The translations under genes were made by a program, and so were the position numbers. Positions 53,100-61,598 of a stretch of DNA of 64,000 bases are shown piece by piece. The DNA is taken from positions 27,213-91,212 of the forward strand of contig CAZHRC010000008.1 in NCBI GenBank assembly GCA_964533865.1, read 5' to 3'. This DNA is from CAZHRC01 sp964533865. GTDB taxonomy: Bacteria; Bacillota; Clostridia; Tissierellales; Peptoniphilaceae. Each line of letters begins with the position of its first letter. The stretch's first letter is position 1. The notes under the pieces were generated by a model that saw nothing but the letters and a program-made list of their open reading frames with translations, was not told where the DNA came from and ran no database searches.

Positions 53100-53722
53100 T
53101 ATGCGAATACCTCCTCACAAACCTTCAACGCATCTTGAGTGATGATGAAGGAGTCGTATCGGATAATGTCGTAAACGTTCATGTTGTTAACGACTACCGT
53201 GTCCACAAGAGGAATGTTTTTGAAAGAACGGTAGATGGTGTCATCTTTTTCACCGATGACCACAAGCGCTCTTTTTTCAGCTTTAATCGCATCTAACACG
53301 CGAACGGCTTCCTTTGTGCTAATAGCTTCCAGGTGAAGCTTATCCAATACAATGATTTCTTCTTCTTTGACTTTGGAAGACAACGCGCTCTTAAGAGCTA
53401 GACGCTTAATCTTCTTAGGTACTTTATAGCTATAATCTCTCGGCTTTGGTGCAAACACAACGCCACCGCCAGTCCATTGTGGTGAGCGCGTACTTCCTTG
53501 GCGAGCACGGCCTGTGCCCTTTTGACGCCATGGCTTTCTGCCTCCACCGCGAACTTCTGCACGGGTTTTTGCGGATTGTGTTCCTTGTCTTTTATTGGCA
53601 AGTTGGTTTTTAACGACTTCGTAGACAGCATGTTCGTTGATTTTGATACCGAACAAGCCTTCTGGAAGCTCCATTTCACCAACGTGTTCTCCTAGTTGGT
53701 TTAGTACATTTACCTTAGGCAT
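53099..53722 (-). CDS. rplD: 50S ribosomal protein L4
   Basis: 207 residues. TRAEVRGGGRKPWRQKGTGRARQGSTRSPQWTGGGVVFAPKPRDY is the tunnel loop; the globular domain follows. In E. coli L4 represses the S10 operon through its leader; whether the leader at 54740 is a target is unknown. Confidence 0.99.
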   Translation of the reverse strand: MPKVNVLNQLGEHVGEMELPEGLFGIKINEHAVYEVVKNQLANKRQGTQSAKTRAEVRGGGRKPWRQKGTGRARQGSTRSPQWTGGGVVFAPKPRDYSYKVPKKIKRLALKSALSSKVKEEEIIVLDKLHLEAISTKEAVRVLDAIKAEKRALVVIGEKDDTIYRSFKNIPLVDTVVVNNMNVYDIIRYDSFIITQDALKVCEEVFA

Positions 53723-53744
53723 TTCAAATCCCCCTTCCTATACG

Positions 53745-54377
53745 CTATTTCGTCGACTTGACTGCTTCACGAACGGTGACAAGGCCACCTTTAGGTCCGG
53801 GAATAGCGCCTTTGATCAGAATCAATTGATTGTCTTGATCTACGCGAACGACAGTTAAGTTTTGAACCGTTACACGATCATGACCCATTTTACCAGAGCC
53901 TTTTCTGCCTGGGAAAACACGTGCTGGGTAAGAACCAGCTGATCTTGCACCAGCTACTCTGTGGGATTTGGAACCGTGGCCCATAGGTCCTCTGGAGTAG
54001 TTGTGACGTTTGATCGAACCTTGAGTTCCCTTACCTTTTGACGTACCGATAACGTCGACCACGTCGTTTTCTTGGAACATGTCCACATTTAACGCTTGGC
54101 CGAGTTCAAAAGTTTCCCCTTCAGCGATTTTGAATTCGCGAAGGTATTTCTTGAAACCAGCGTTAGCTTTGTCAAGGATACCTTTGATCGGTTTCTTGAC
54201 TCTCATTTGTTTCGTGTCGAAATAACCGACTTGAACTGCGGAATAACCATCTTTTTCAACTGTCTTGATTTGTGTAACGATCATCGGTCCTGCTTGAACC
54301 ACCGTTACTGGAACAACCGCACCGTCTTCGGTGAAGACTTGGGTCATGCCAATTTTCTTTCCTAAAATACTCTTCAC
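53745..54377 (-). CDS. rplC: 50S ribosomal protein L3
   Basis: 210 residues from the GTG at 54375-54377, which has GAGGAGGAG upstream; this gives the family N-terminus VKSILGKKIGMTQVFTEDG. The open frame to 54416 is not used. VDVIGTSKGKGTQGSIKRHNYSRGPMGHGSKSHR is diagnostic. Confidence 0.98.
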   Translation of the reverse strand: MKSILGKKIGMTQVFTEDGAVVPVTVVQAGPMIVTQIKTVEKDGYSAVQVGYFDTKQMRVKKPIKGILDKANAGFKKYLREFKIAEGETFELGQALNVDMFQENDVVDVIGTSKGKGTQGSIKRHNYSRGPMGHGSKSHRVAGARSAGSYPARVFPGRKGSGKMGHDRVTVQNLTVVRVDQDNQLILIKGAIPGPKGGLVTVREAVKSTK

Positions 54378-54427
54378 GAGTGCTCCTCCTCTACTTACAG
54401 CGGATTGCAAAAGCAATCATTCTAAGA

Positions 54428-54739
54428 CTACAGCTTTATCTCAATGTCGACGCCCGCTGGTAAATTCAGCTTTTTAAGGGCATCTAAAGTCTTTGGATTA
54501 GGATTGATGATATCGATCAATCTTTTGTGAGTGCGTTGTTCAAACTGCTCTCTGGAATCCTTGTACTTGTGAACCGCGCGCAAGATCGTGATGATCTCTT
54601 TTTCAGTCGGTAGCGGAATCGGCCCGGCAACTTCTGCTCCGGTGCGTTTTGCCGCGTCGACGATTTTTTGTGCGGAATTGTCGATCACTTCGTGATCATA
54701 AGCTCTTAACCTAATTCTGATCTTTTGCTTTGTAGCCAT
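54428..54739 (-). CDS. rpsJ: 30S ribosomal protein S10
   Basis: 103 residues from ATG 54739 (AAGGAGGAC upstream). TKQKIRIRLRAYDHEVIDNSAQKIVDAAKRTGAEVAGPIPLPTEK (in part) and EQFEQRTHKRLIDIINPNPKTLDALKKL are diagnostic. S10 also acts as NusE in antitermination. First gene of the 14-kb ribosomal cluster; normally tuf lies just upstream, but here argH does. Confidence 0.99.
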   Translation of the reverse strand: MATKQKIRIRLRAYDHEVIDNSAQKIVDAAKRTGAEVAGPIPLPTEKEIITILRAVHKYKDSREQFEQRTHKRLIDIINPNPKTLDALKKLNLPAGVDIEIKL

Positions 54740-55165
54740 ATTTTCTGTCCTCCTTAGACAATTGTCTTTTAGCGTTCTCCGATACACTCATCCGGGTGTG
54801 CCCTAATCGTATTCGATTTTTCCCGAAAATCGGATTCGCTCGCTCGACTCGAGGTCTTGCTGCTCCATGGAAATATCCCCAGTAACAGGAGTGGTCCAAT
54901 ACATAAGACGTCTAAATTCTGGGCAACCTCCCACTTCAACGTATCTTCCGTATTTCGGGCACCATGATATAATATAACAAAACCTCGCAAAATGCAAGCA
55001 CTTTGCGAGGTTTTTTACAGATTTTTTCGCTTTTTTGTCTAGAATTTATTTTACCCGATATATTTCCTGTCGTCAAATCCATAGCCCATGATCATCTTCT
55101 CAATCGACCTGTTCTACCGATGGCAAAACCGCTACTGACTGCTTTTTGTATAGAGCTTAGACGAT
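54740..55165 (-). promoter_or_regulatory. S10 operon promoter and leader, overlapping the argH terminator
   Basis: Minus-strand TTGCAT (54992-54997), 17 bases, TATTAT (54969-54974). The -35 lies in the loop of the hairpin at 54981-55012 that ends argH. The leader is about 220 bases and contains a clear stem CGATTTT / AAAATCG (54814-54832). Short open frames in it (54711-54997) lack ribosome sites. 55013-55165 holds nothing else that I can name. Confidence 0.6.
54981..55016. terminator. Terminator hairpin after argH
   Basis: AACCTCGCAAA / TTTGCGAGGTT, perfect 11-base stem with a 10-base loop. A T6 tract follows on the plus strand and a shorter GTTTTGTT tract on the minus strand, where it ends argG-argH transcription about 155 bases past the argH stop. 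Confidence 0.8.
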
Positions 55166-56548
55166 CTATTTTCTGTAAGCGCTCAAGGCTTCTTTCGCCT
55201 GATCAATTTGTGCCTTCACCGCCTTTGGAGCTGGCCCACCTGGTGTAGCGCGACCATTGAGCATGGTTTCTATCGAGATCGCATCATAGATATCCTTCTC
55301 AATCAATAGCGTCTTTTCACGAAGGTGTTCCAATGAAAGCTCTTCCAATGTGGTGTTTAGCGCGATCGCCTCTTTCACCAGCTCGCCGGTTAAGCGATAG
55401 GCATCTCGAAATGCCATTCCCTTGCCCACAAGATAGTCCGCGAGGTCCGTCGCATTGATAAAGCCTTCGGCAGCTTTTTGACGCAGATTGTCTACCTTGA
55501 CGACCATGGTCTCCACCATAGGCGCCAACACCGTCAAACAATCGGACACGGTTTCCACACTGTCGAAGATGGCTTCTTTGTCCTCTTGCATATCTTTGTT
55601 GTAGGCTAGAGGCAGACCCTTCATCATCGTCAACGCCCCCATCAGGTTGCCGTATACCCTGCCGGTCTTTCCGCGAATCAGCTCGCACATATCCGGGTTT
55701 TTCTTTTGCGGCATAATCGATGACCCTGTGGTGAAGCTGTCATCGAGTTCAACAAATTTAAACTCTTGACTCGACCAGATGATCATCTCCTCGGATAGCC
55801 GGGAAAGATGCATCATGATGAGAGACAACACGCTGTGAAGTTCCATCACAAAATCCCTGTCCGAAACGCCGTCCATACTGTTTTCACTTATGGCGTCAAA
55901 CCCCAAGAGATCTTTGACCGCGTGGCGGTCGATGGGGTGGGTCGTCGCCGCCAGTGCACCGCTGCCCAGAGGCAAGACGTTCATTCGAGCTTTACAGTCC
56001 TCTAACCGATTCAAATCCCGCATGAACATTTGCACATAGGCCATCAAGTGATGACCAAAGGTAACCGGTTGGGCCACTTGAAGGTGAGTATAGCCCGGCA
56101 TGACGCTTTCGGTATGCTCCGTTGCTACGGCGATCAACGCGTCCTGAACGCTTAGCAAACTCGCACTCAACTCGTCGATGCGTCGTCTCAAGTGGAGTCT
56201 AAGGTCTGTGGCGACTTGGTCGTTTCGACTGCGCGCCGTGTGTAGGCGCTTACCCGCCTCACCAATGCGCTCGGTGAGCACCTGTTCCACAAACATATGC
56301 ACGTCTTCGGCTTCCCTATCGATGGGGAGCGCCCCCTTCTCCACGTCCACCAAAATGCCTTCCAATCCTTTAACGATGGCTTCACAATCTTCGCTTGCGA
56401 TGATGGAAGTGGCGCCCAGCATTTTTGCATGGGCGATCGATCCTTGGATATCCTCTAAGATCATCGCGCAATCCACATCGATGGATCGGTTAAACGCGTC
56501 TGCGACTTGATCCAATTGTTTTTGAAAACGGCCTTGCCACAATTTCAT
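55166..56548 (-). CDS. argH: Argininosuccinate lyase
   Basis: Last step of arginine synthesis, splitting argininosuccinate to arginine and fumarate. 460 residues, normal. TARSRNDQVATDLRLHLR, PGYTHLQVAQPVTFGHHLMAY and the catalytic loop GSSIMPQKKNPDMCELIRGKTGR are diagnostic. It lies three bases behind argG in one operon. No other arg genes are in the window. Confidence 0.98.
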   Translation of the reverse strand: MKLWQGRFQKQLDQVADAFNRSIDVDCAMILEDIQGSIAHAKMLGATSIIASEDCEAIVKGLEGILVDVEKGALPIDREAEDVHMFVEQVLTERIGEAGKRLHTARSRNDQVATDLRLHLRRRIDELSASLLSVQDALIAVATEHTESVMPGYTHLQVAQPVTFGHHLMAYVQMFMRDLNRLEDCKARMNVLPLGSGALAATTHPIDRHAVKDLLGFDAISENSMDGVSDRDFVMELHSVLSLIMMHLSRLSEEMIIWSSQEFKFVELDDSFTTGSSIMPQKKNPDMCELIRGKTGRVYGNLMGALTMMKGLPLAYNKDMQEDKEAIFDSVETVSDCLTVLAPMVETMVVKVDNLRQKAAEGFINATDLADYLVGKGMAFRDAYRLTGELVKEAIALNTTLEELSLEHLREKTLLIEKDIYDAISIETMLNGRATPGGPAPKAVKAQIDQAKEALSAYRK

Positions 56549-56551
56549 CGG

Positions 56552-57775
56552 CTATTTATCCAAACCGTTTTTCTCAAGCATCAAGGAGTGAACTCGAGTC
56601 GGCAATGAGTAAAGGGTGATAAATCCGCCCGCATCAGCGTGATCGTAAACAGCGTCTTCGCCAAATGTGGCAAATTCTTCAGAGTACAAAGAGTATGGGC
56701 TGGTGACGCCGGCGTTAATCATGTTGCCTTTGTAGAGTTTCAGTTTAGCATCTCCAGTTACACGTGCCATCGCACTATCCATAAAAGCGGAGATGTTGGC
56801 GCGTAGAGGCGAGAACCATTGACCGTTATAAACCAACTCTGCAAACTTCAGGCTCAAATGCTCTTTAAAGTGCAAAGTTTCGCGATCCAAAGTAATCGCT
56901 TGAAGATTTTGTAAACCACGGTACAAGATCGCAGCACCCATATTTTCGTAAACGCCGCGGACTTTAATGCCCACTAGGCGGTTTTCCACCATATCGTCGA
57001 TACCAATGCCGTTTTCGCCGCCGATTCGGTTGAGCTCGGTCAAAAGATCTGCGCCTTTCATCTCTACGCCGTTTAGTGCCACAGGGACACCCGCTTCGTA
57101 GGAGATGGTCACGTAGGTTGGTTCGTCAGGTGCATTTTCTGGCGAAACGGAAAGCTCGAGTATTTTATCGTAGTCCGGTTCGTTCGCAGGGTCTTCAAGA
57201 TCCAAGCCTTCGTGGGATAAGTGCCACAGGTTTTTGTCCTTGGAGTAGTTGGTGTCGCGAGTGATGGGCAATGGAACATTGCGCGCTTCCCCATAGGCAA
57301 AGGCATCCTCACGGGAACGAATATCCCAGATTCTCCACGGTGCGATAATGGGCATCTCTGGCGCAAAGTACTTCACCGCCATTTCAAAGCGCACTTGGTC
57401 GTTGCCTTTTCCAGTACAGCCGTGACAAATCGCGTCTGCCCCTTCTTCAATGGCGATTTCCACCAAACGCTTTGCAATCACCGGTCGCGCAATAGCCGTT
57501 CCCAATAGATAAGTGCCTTCGTAGACCGCCCCTGCCTTTAGCGTGGGGAACGCAAAGTCGTCGATAAATTCGTCAACGAGGTTTTCGATGTAGATTTTCG
57601 AAGCGCCAGTGGCGATCGCCTTTTCTTCCAACCCTTCCGTTTCCGATCCTTGCCCTACATCACCAACTACGCAGATGACTTCTGCGCTGTAGTTTTCCTT
57701 CAACCAAGGAATGATCACCGAAGTGTCCAGTCCTCCAGAATACGCCAATACCACTTTGTTATACTTTTTGATCAT
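56552..57775 (-). CDS. argG: Argininosuccinate synthase
   Basis: Joins citrulline and aspartate with ATP. 407 residues from ATG 57775, with AAGGAGGAT upstream; the frame to 57823 lies inside the T-box terminator and is not used. The PP-loop VVLAYSGGLDTSVIIPWL, CHGCTGKGNDQVRFE and TRDTNYSKDKNLWHLSHEG (citrulline/aspartate site) are diagnostic. First gene of argG-argH, under T-box control. Confidence 0.98.
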   Translation of the reverse strand: MIKKYNKVVLAYSGGLDTSVIIPWLKENYSAEVICVVGDVGQGSETEGLEEKAIATGASKIYIENLVDEFIDDFAFPTLKAGAVYEGTYLLGTAIARPVIAKRLVEIAIEEGADAICHGCTGKGNDQVRFEMAVKYFAPEMPIIAPWRIWDIRSREDAFAYGEARNVPLPITRDTNYSKDKNLWHLSHEGLDLEDPANEPDYDKILELSVSPENAPDEPTYVTISYEAGVPVALNGVEMKGADLLTELNRIGGENGIGIDDMVENRLVGIKVRGVYENMGAAILYRGLQNLQAITLDRETLHFKEHLSLKFAELVYNGQWFSPLRANISAFMDSAMARVTGDAKLKLYKGNMINAGVTSPYSLYSEEFATFGEDAVYDHADAGGFITLYSLPTRVHSLMLEKNGLDK

Positions 57776-57787
57776 CTTATCCTCCTT

Positions 57788-58053
57788 ATGATTCACAGTG
57801 AAAATAAAAAAACCCCCACCCATGTATTCTCATACAGGGACGGAAGTACCGTGTTGCCACCCATTTTCGCGGCTATTGCCGCCTCGTAGAGCGCACAAGC
57901 ACTCCGATGCTATAACGGGCATACCCGGTTGCCCCTTGGTTTCCCTCGAAACAACAGCTCCAAGACTCTCTTCAATACCGGCGGATATTGCCTTCTCCCA
58001 CTCTACAAGGCTCGCTGAAACCCTACCTGTACCTACTCTTCTCTTCGTTACTG
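57788..58053 (-). ncRNA. T-box riboswitch leader of argG-argH
   Basis: The antiterminator sequence GGGTGGCAACACGG with TTCCGTCCC follows a stem I region containing AGAGTAGG and AGCGAGCC...GTGGGAG...GAGCTG motifs typical of T-boxes. A terminator with TGTAT/ATACA and G-rich arms and T7 follows (57788-57840). Uncharged tRNA would stabilise antitermination. The specifier is not certain; the segment before the conserved GAA reads CGCCGGTATTGAA, and an arginine codon is expected from the genes it controls. Confidence 0.93.
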
Positions 58054-58059
58054 CTTTAA

Positions 58060-58088
58060 ATCATATCACGGGTCAAACTCGGTGTCAA
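58060..58088 (-). promoter_or_regulatory. argG T-box promoter
   Basis: TTGACA (58083-58088), 17 bases, TATGAT (58060-58065) on the minus strand. The -35 overlaps the stop codon of the upstream 94-codon ORF. Confidence 0.8.
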
Positions 58089-58369
58089 TACCGTTTGTCG
58101 AACATATGGAATTGTGTTGTCAAAAACCTTGATATCCAAATTGAAAACACTTCACGCCATAGGGTTTCTGGTTCAACCCGTTCGCCTTGTTCAAACATGC
58201 TCTCTTCGTAACGTCGATTCTCATAAACTTCGCCTATTGTCTCGGGATCGACGATATAGGTGACACCTTCAAAGTCCGCCTTGCGTTCCTTCAATCTTCG
58301 CTCTGCTCTTACTTCCTCGTCTTCTACAGTTAGCGATTGTAATGGCATGTTCTGATGTCGCTGATACAT
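58085..58369 (-). CDS. Hypothetical protein, charged; possibly continues the upstream gene by frameshift
   Basis: A 94-residue frame, highly charged (VEDEEVRAERRLKERKADFEG, then YENRRYEESMFEQGERVEPETLW), with a more hydrophobic end. It overlaps the previous gene by about 40 bases in the -1 frame, and a run of five A's (GAAAAAT) lies at the crossover. So it may be a coupled gene, the end of the upstream gene after a frameshift, or a broken remnant. I recognise no family and no good ribosome site. Confidence 0.4.
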   Translation of the reverse strand: MYQRHQNMPLQSLTVEDEEVRAERRLKERKADFEGVTYIVDPETIGEVYENRRYEESMFEQGERVEPETLWREVFSIWISRFLTTQFHMFDKRY

Positions 58370-58905
58370 TTTTCTAAAGTTCGGTACTCCACTGGTAAAT
58401 AGTGATCATTCCACGGACTTTCAGAGTAAGCTTTAGTCACTTTCCAACCACTGGCCATTTTAATCAGCGAAACCTGATAGTTTCCGATATGCCCTGTCTC
58501 GTGTTCACCCATAGAATCGACTTCAAGGGTTTCTTGCAAGCGATCATAATCCGCATAGGCACAATCCCCTTCGATTCTTAGATCGTGGTAGGTGTAGGCG
58601 GAGGATTGAAAGGTTCGCTTACAGTCTTTGCTACTTTCATAACGCAATCGAATAGTTTCATTTCTCGCCTTCAAAAAGATTAACAGCTCATCAGCGTTAG
58701 GATCGACAGCGTCGTAATTGGTGTCAATCGTCAATGTCCCTTCGTCAAAAGCATGGTGTGTAAAGGCTTCAATGACAGTTTTAACTTCGGTTTCCATCGA
58801 GGCGATCTCCAACTTTTCCTCAAGATTCACTGCGATCACTGTATCCGAAGTCGACAACACGAAAACAAACGCAAAAACCACACGAACTCGAAAGAACTTT
58901 TTCAT
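58330..58905 (-). CDS. Secreted hypothetical protein (NTF2-like or amidase-associated N-terminal type)
   Basis: About 191 residues from ATG 58905 (AGGAGGA upstream). Residues 1-23 form a signal peptide (MKKFFRVRVVFAFVFVLSTS start, cleaved near VIAV). The rest has the look of a small cystatin/NTF2-like fold: HIGNYQVSLIKMASGWKVTKAYSESPWNDHY resembles the region before amidase domains in clostridial wall proteins, but no amidase follows in frame. Function unknown. Confidence 0.5.
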   Translation of the reverse strand: MKKFFRVRVVFAFVFVLSTSDTVIAVNLEEKLEIASMETEVKTVIEAFTHHAFDEGTLTIDTNYDAVDPNADELLIFLKARNETIRLRYESSKDCKRTFQSSAYTYHDLRIEGDCAYADYDRLQETLEVDSMGEHETGHIGNYQVSLIKMASGWKVTKAYSESPWNDHYLPVEYRTLEKCISDIRTCHYNR

Positions 58906-59061
58906 AGTATCCTCCTTTATTTCGGTCGATTGTCTTATCCGTGATACACCCACCTTGAGCCTTGTTAATCAAATACTTAATCTTCTTCGGACGCCATTTT
59001 TTCCGGAGCATTCTTAGGATTCTCATTTCTCTGGACAAGGCATCGTCTTTGCATGTCAGCG

Positions 59062-59100
59062 ATAAAATAGGGATATCCCATCTTTCGATGAAATATCCCC
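59062..59100 (-). terminator. Terminator of the liv operon
   Basis: On the minus strand GGGATAT...CATC-GAAA-GATG...ATATCCC then TATTTTATC; a two-part stem a few bases after livF. Confidence 0.8.
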
Positions 59101-59104
59101 AATA

Positions 59105-59821
59105 TTACTTTATGGTTTCTCCCAAATAGGCGTTTTGCACCCTTGGATCGTTTAACAACTCCGAGCCTTTGCCTTGTAAAGTGATGGATCCCGTTTCTAG
59201 GACGTAAGCGTAATCCGCCACTTCTAGGGCTTTTTTCGCGTTTTGCTCCACTAGCATCATGGTAATGCCGCGTTCATGGAGGGATTTCATAATGTCGAAA
59301 ATCCCTTGAACCATAAGCGGTGCCAAGCCCAAAGAAGGCTCGTCGAGCATGAGGATCTTTGGACCGATCATCAGCGCACGAGACACGGCTAACATTTGCT
59401 GCTCGCCACCGGACAAAGTCCCGGCTTTTTGCCAAGAGCGCTCTTTCAAAATCGGAAAAATCTCGTAACACTTTTTGAGCTGTTCTTCGATTTTCCCCTT
59501 ATCCGATACGGTGTAAGCTCCCATAATCAGGTTTTCTTCAACGGTGAGGTGATCAAAGACGTGACGACCTTCTGGACAAAGGACGATGCCCTTCTTGACG
59601 ATGTCCTTGGTTTTGCTCTGAGTCAGGTCTTCCCCGTCAAAGGTAACCTTGCCGCCGGACTTCGACTCTAAGCCCATAATCGCCCGAAGGGTGGAAGATT
59701 TCCCCGCGCCATTAGCACCGATTAAAGTGACTAATTGGCCTTCTTCGATAAAGAGATCAATGCCTCGAACGGCCTCGATTCCGCCGTAGTTGACTTTTAA
59801 ATTCTCGATGTTCAGCATCAT
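59105..59821 (-). CDS. livF: Branched-chain amino acid ABC transporter ATP-binding protein LivF
   Basis: 238 residues. Walker A GANGAGKSST, CPEGRHVFDHLTVEENLIMGAY (LivF signature), LSGGEQQMLAVSRALM and LMLDEPSLGLAP. Pairs with LivG to drive the LivHM channel. Its start overlaps the livG stop. Confidence 0.96.
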   Translation of the reverse strand: MMLNIENLKVNYGGIEAVRGIDLFIEEGQLVTLIGANGAGKSSTLRAIMGLESKSGGKVTFDGEDLTQSKTKDIVKKGIVLCPEGRHVFDHLTVEENLIMGAYTVSDKGKIEEQLKKCYEIFPILKERSWQKAGTLSGGEQQMLAVSRALMIGPKILMLDEPSLGLAPLMVQGIFDIMKSLHERGITMMLVEQNAKKALEVADYAYVLETGSITLQGKGSELLNDPRVQNAYLGETIK

Positions 59822-60585
59822 TCCACCCCCAAATAGGCCTGGATGACCTTTTCGTCCCCTTGAATCGCCTTGGCGTCACCTTCTGCGATGAGCACACCGT
59901 GGTCGAGAACGTAGATGTGATCGCAGATGTTCATCACCAGCTCCATGTGATGCTCGATGAGCAGTATGGAAAGGTCAAAACGCTCTTTAATCTTTCGGAT
60001 AAAGACCATGAGCTCTTGGGTTTCTTGGGGGTTCATGCCTGCCGCTGGCTCATCTAACAACAAAAGCTCAGGTTTTGTGGCTAGCGCCCTTGCGATTTCC
60101 AATCGGCGTTGTTTCCCGTAGGGCAGACTCGATGCGGTTTCGTTTTTCACATCGGCGAGACCGACAATGTCGAGTAGGTAGTCGGTTTGCTCCACTATCG
60201 CAGCTTCTTCTTTCACATAGCTGGGAAGGCGCACCACCGCCGAGAGCAGATTGGATTTTAAGTTCATGTGGTTTCCAATAAATACGTTATCGAACACGCT
60301 CATGCTCTTAAACAACCGTATGTTTTGGAAGGTTCGACAGATCCCCTTATCGGTAATGCGATCAGGACGCATTCCTGTGATATCCACTTCCTTGCCCTCG
60401 CGCGCGTAGGTGATCGCACCTTCAGTAGGCTTGTACACCCCGGTGATCATATTGAACACCGTGGTCTTTCCTGCGCCGTTTGGTCCGATAAGTCCGACGA
60501 TTTGGCCGTCGTGCACGTTGATATTGACCCCATTGACCGCTGTGACCCCGCCAAAGCGCATCGTTGCATTAGCTATTTTCAGCAT
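59818..60585 (-). CDS. livG: Branched-chain amino acid ABC transporter ATP-binding protein LivG
   Basis: 255 residues. FGGVTAVNGVNINV, Walker A GPNGAGKTTVFNMITG, GICRTFQNIRLF, LPYGKQRRLEIARALA and LLLDEPAAGMNP are the LivG hallmarks. Overlaps livM by 17 bases and livF by four. Confidence 0.96.
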   Translation of the reverse strand: MLKIANATMRFGGVTAVNGVNINVHDGQIVGLIGPNGAGKTTVFNMITGVYKPTEGAITYAREGKEVDITGMRPDRITDKGICRTFQNIRLFKSMSVFDNVFIGNHMNLKSNLLSAVVRLPSYVKEEAAIVEQTDYLLDIVGLADVKNETASSLPYGKQRRLEIARALATKPELLLLDEPAAGMNPQETQELMVFIRKIKERFDLSILLIEHHMELVMNICDHIYVLDHGVLIAEGDAKAIQGDEKVIQAYLGVE

Positions 60586-61597
60586 GCTTTACACCTCGTT
60601 TCAACGGTTTCAACGTTCTGTCTTTTCTAAAGATAACCACCATCATCAACAAGGCGGAAAAGACCACCATGCGAAGTCCTGGGTTTGCCGCCAGTTGGAT
60701 GCCGCCAATGGCGATCGGTTCGTCCAAAAACCTCAACCATTCTTGAGCATAGGTCACTACGATGGCGGCGAGGACCGAGCCCTTTAAATTGCCCATACCG
60801 CCGAGAACGACCATAAGCAAGATGTTGAAGGTGAAAGAGAAGGTAAAGGTGTTGGCGTCGATGGTGCCTGTGTGGCAAGCTAATAGTCCACCAGCAACCC
60901 CTGCAAAAAAACACCCCACCGTAAAACTGAGGACTTTGTGTTTATACAAGCCAATTCCCATGCTTTGAGCTGCGATCTCGTCTTCTCGAATGGCCACTAA
61001 CGCCATCCCATAACTCGATCGAATCAGCATGCGAATCAGCACAAAGCTTAGCGCTACACACCCCCACACCCAAGATAAGGAACTCATGCGAGGTACACCA
61101 GTTAGGCCAAGAGCCCCGTTGGTGATCGATTGTAAATTGATGATCAATATGCGGATGATTTCAGAGAAACCCAGTGTCGCAATGGCCAAGTAGTCGTCGG
61201 TCAATCGGAGGATGGGAGACGAAACGATAAAACCGATAACCGCTGCCACCAAACCACCCATGAGCAATGCCACTGGAAAAGGCGCGCCTAACTTGTACAA
61301 AAAGGGATTGATCGCTGACATGTAAAAGTTCTGTTGCTTCACCGCCGTTGGCATGACAAACAATACGGTGGTGTACGCCCCTATGGCCATAAATCCTGCG
61401 TGACCGAGAGAGAACATGCCTGTAAACCCGTTGATCAAATTCATACTTAGGGCAGCGATGACGTACACCCCTGCCAAGTTCATAATATTGCGTTGATAGT
61501 TGCCGAGAGCTCCCTCACCTAGTGTGGCGAGAAGAACGGTGGCTCCGACGATCAAAATATTGATCCCCAGCGTTTTCATTTCTTTATTCTTAACCAT
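60569..61597 (-). CDS. livM: Branched-chain amino acid ABC transporter permease LivM
   Basis: 342 residues with about nine or ten spans. LAGVYVIAALSMNLINGFTGMFSLGHAGFMAIGAYT and MALVAIREDEIAAQSMGIGLYKHKVLSF (EAA-like loop that docks the ATPases) are diagnostic. GGAGAAGG precedes the ATG. Confidence 0.95.
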   Translation of the reverse strand: MVKNKEMKTLGINILIVGATVLLATLGEGALGNYQRNIMNLAGVYVIAALSMNLINGFTGMFSLGHAGFMAIGAYTTVLFVMPTAVKQQNFYMSAINPFLYKLGAPFPVALLMGGLVAAVIGFIVSSPILRLTDDYLAIATLGFSEIIRILIINLQSITNGALGLTGVPRMSSLSWVWGCVALSFVLIRMLIRSSYGMALVAIREDEIAAQSMGIGLYKHKVLSFTVGCFFAGVAGGLLACHTGTIDANTFTFSFTFNILLMVVLGGMGNLKGSVLAAIVVTYAQEWLRFLDEPIAIGGIQLAANPGLRMVVFSALLMMVVIFRKDRTLKPLKRGVKHAENS

Positions 61598-61598
61598 A

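Noticed and set aside
54711..54997. Short minus-strand frames in the S10 leader
   Set aside because: They lie in a probable untranslated leader, overlap one another and lack ribosome sites.
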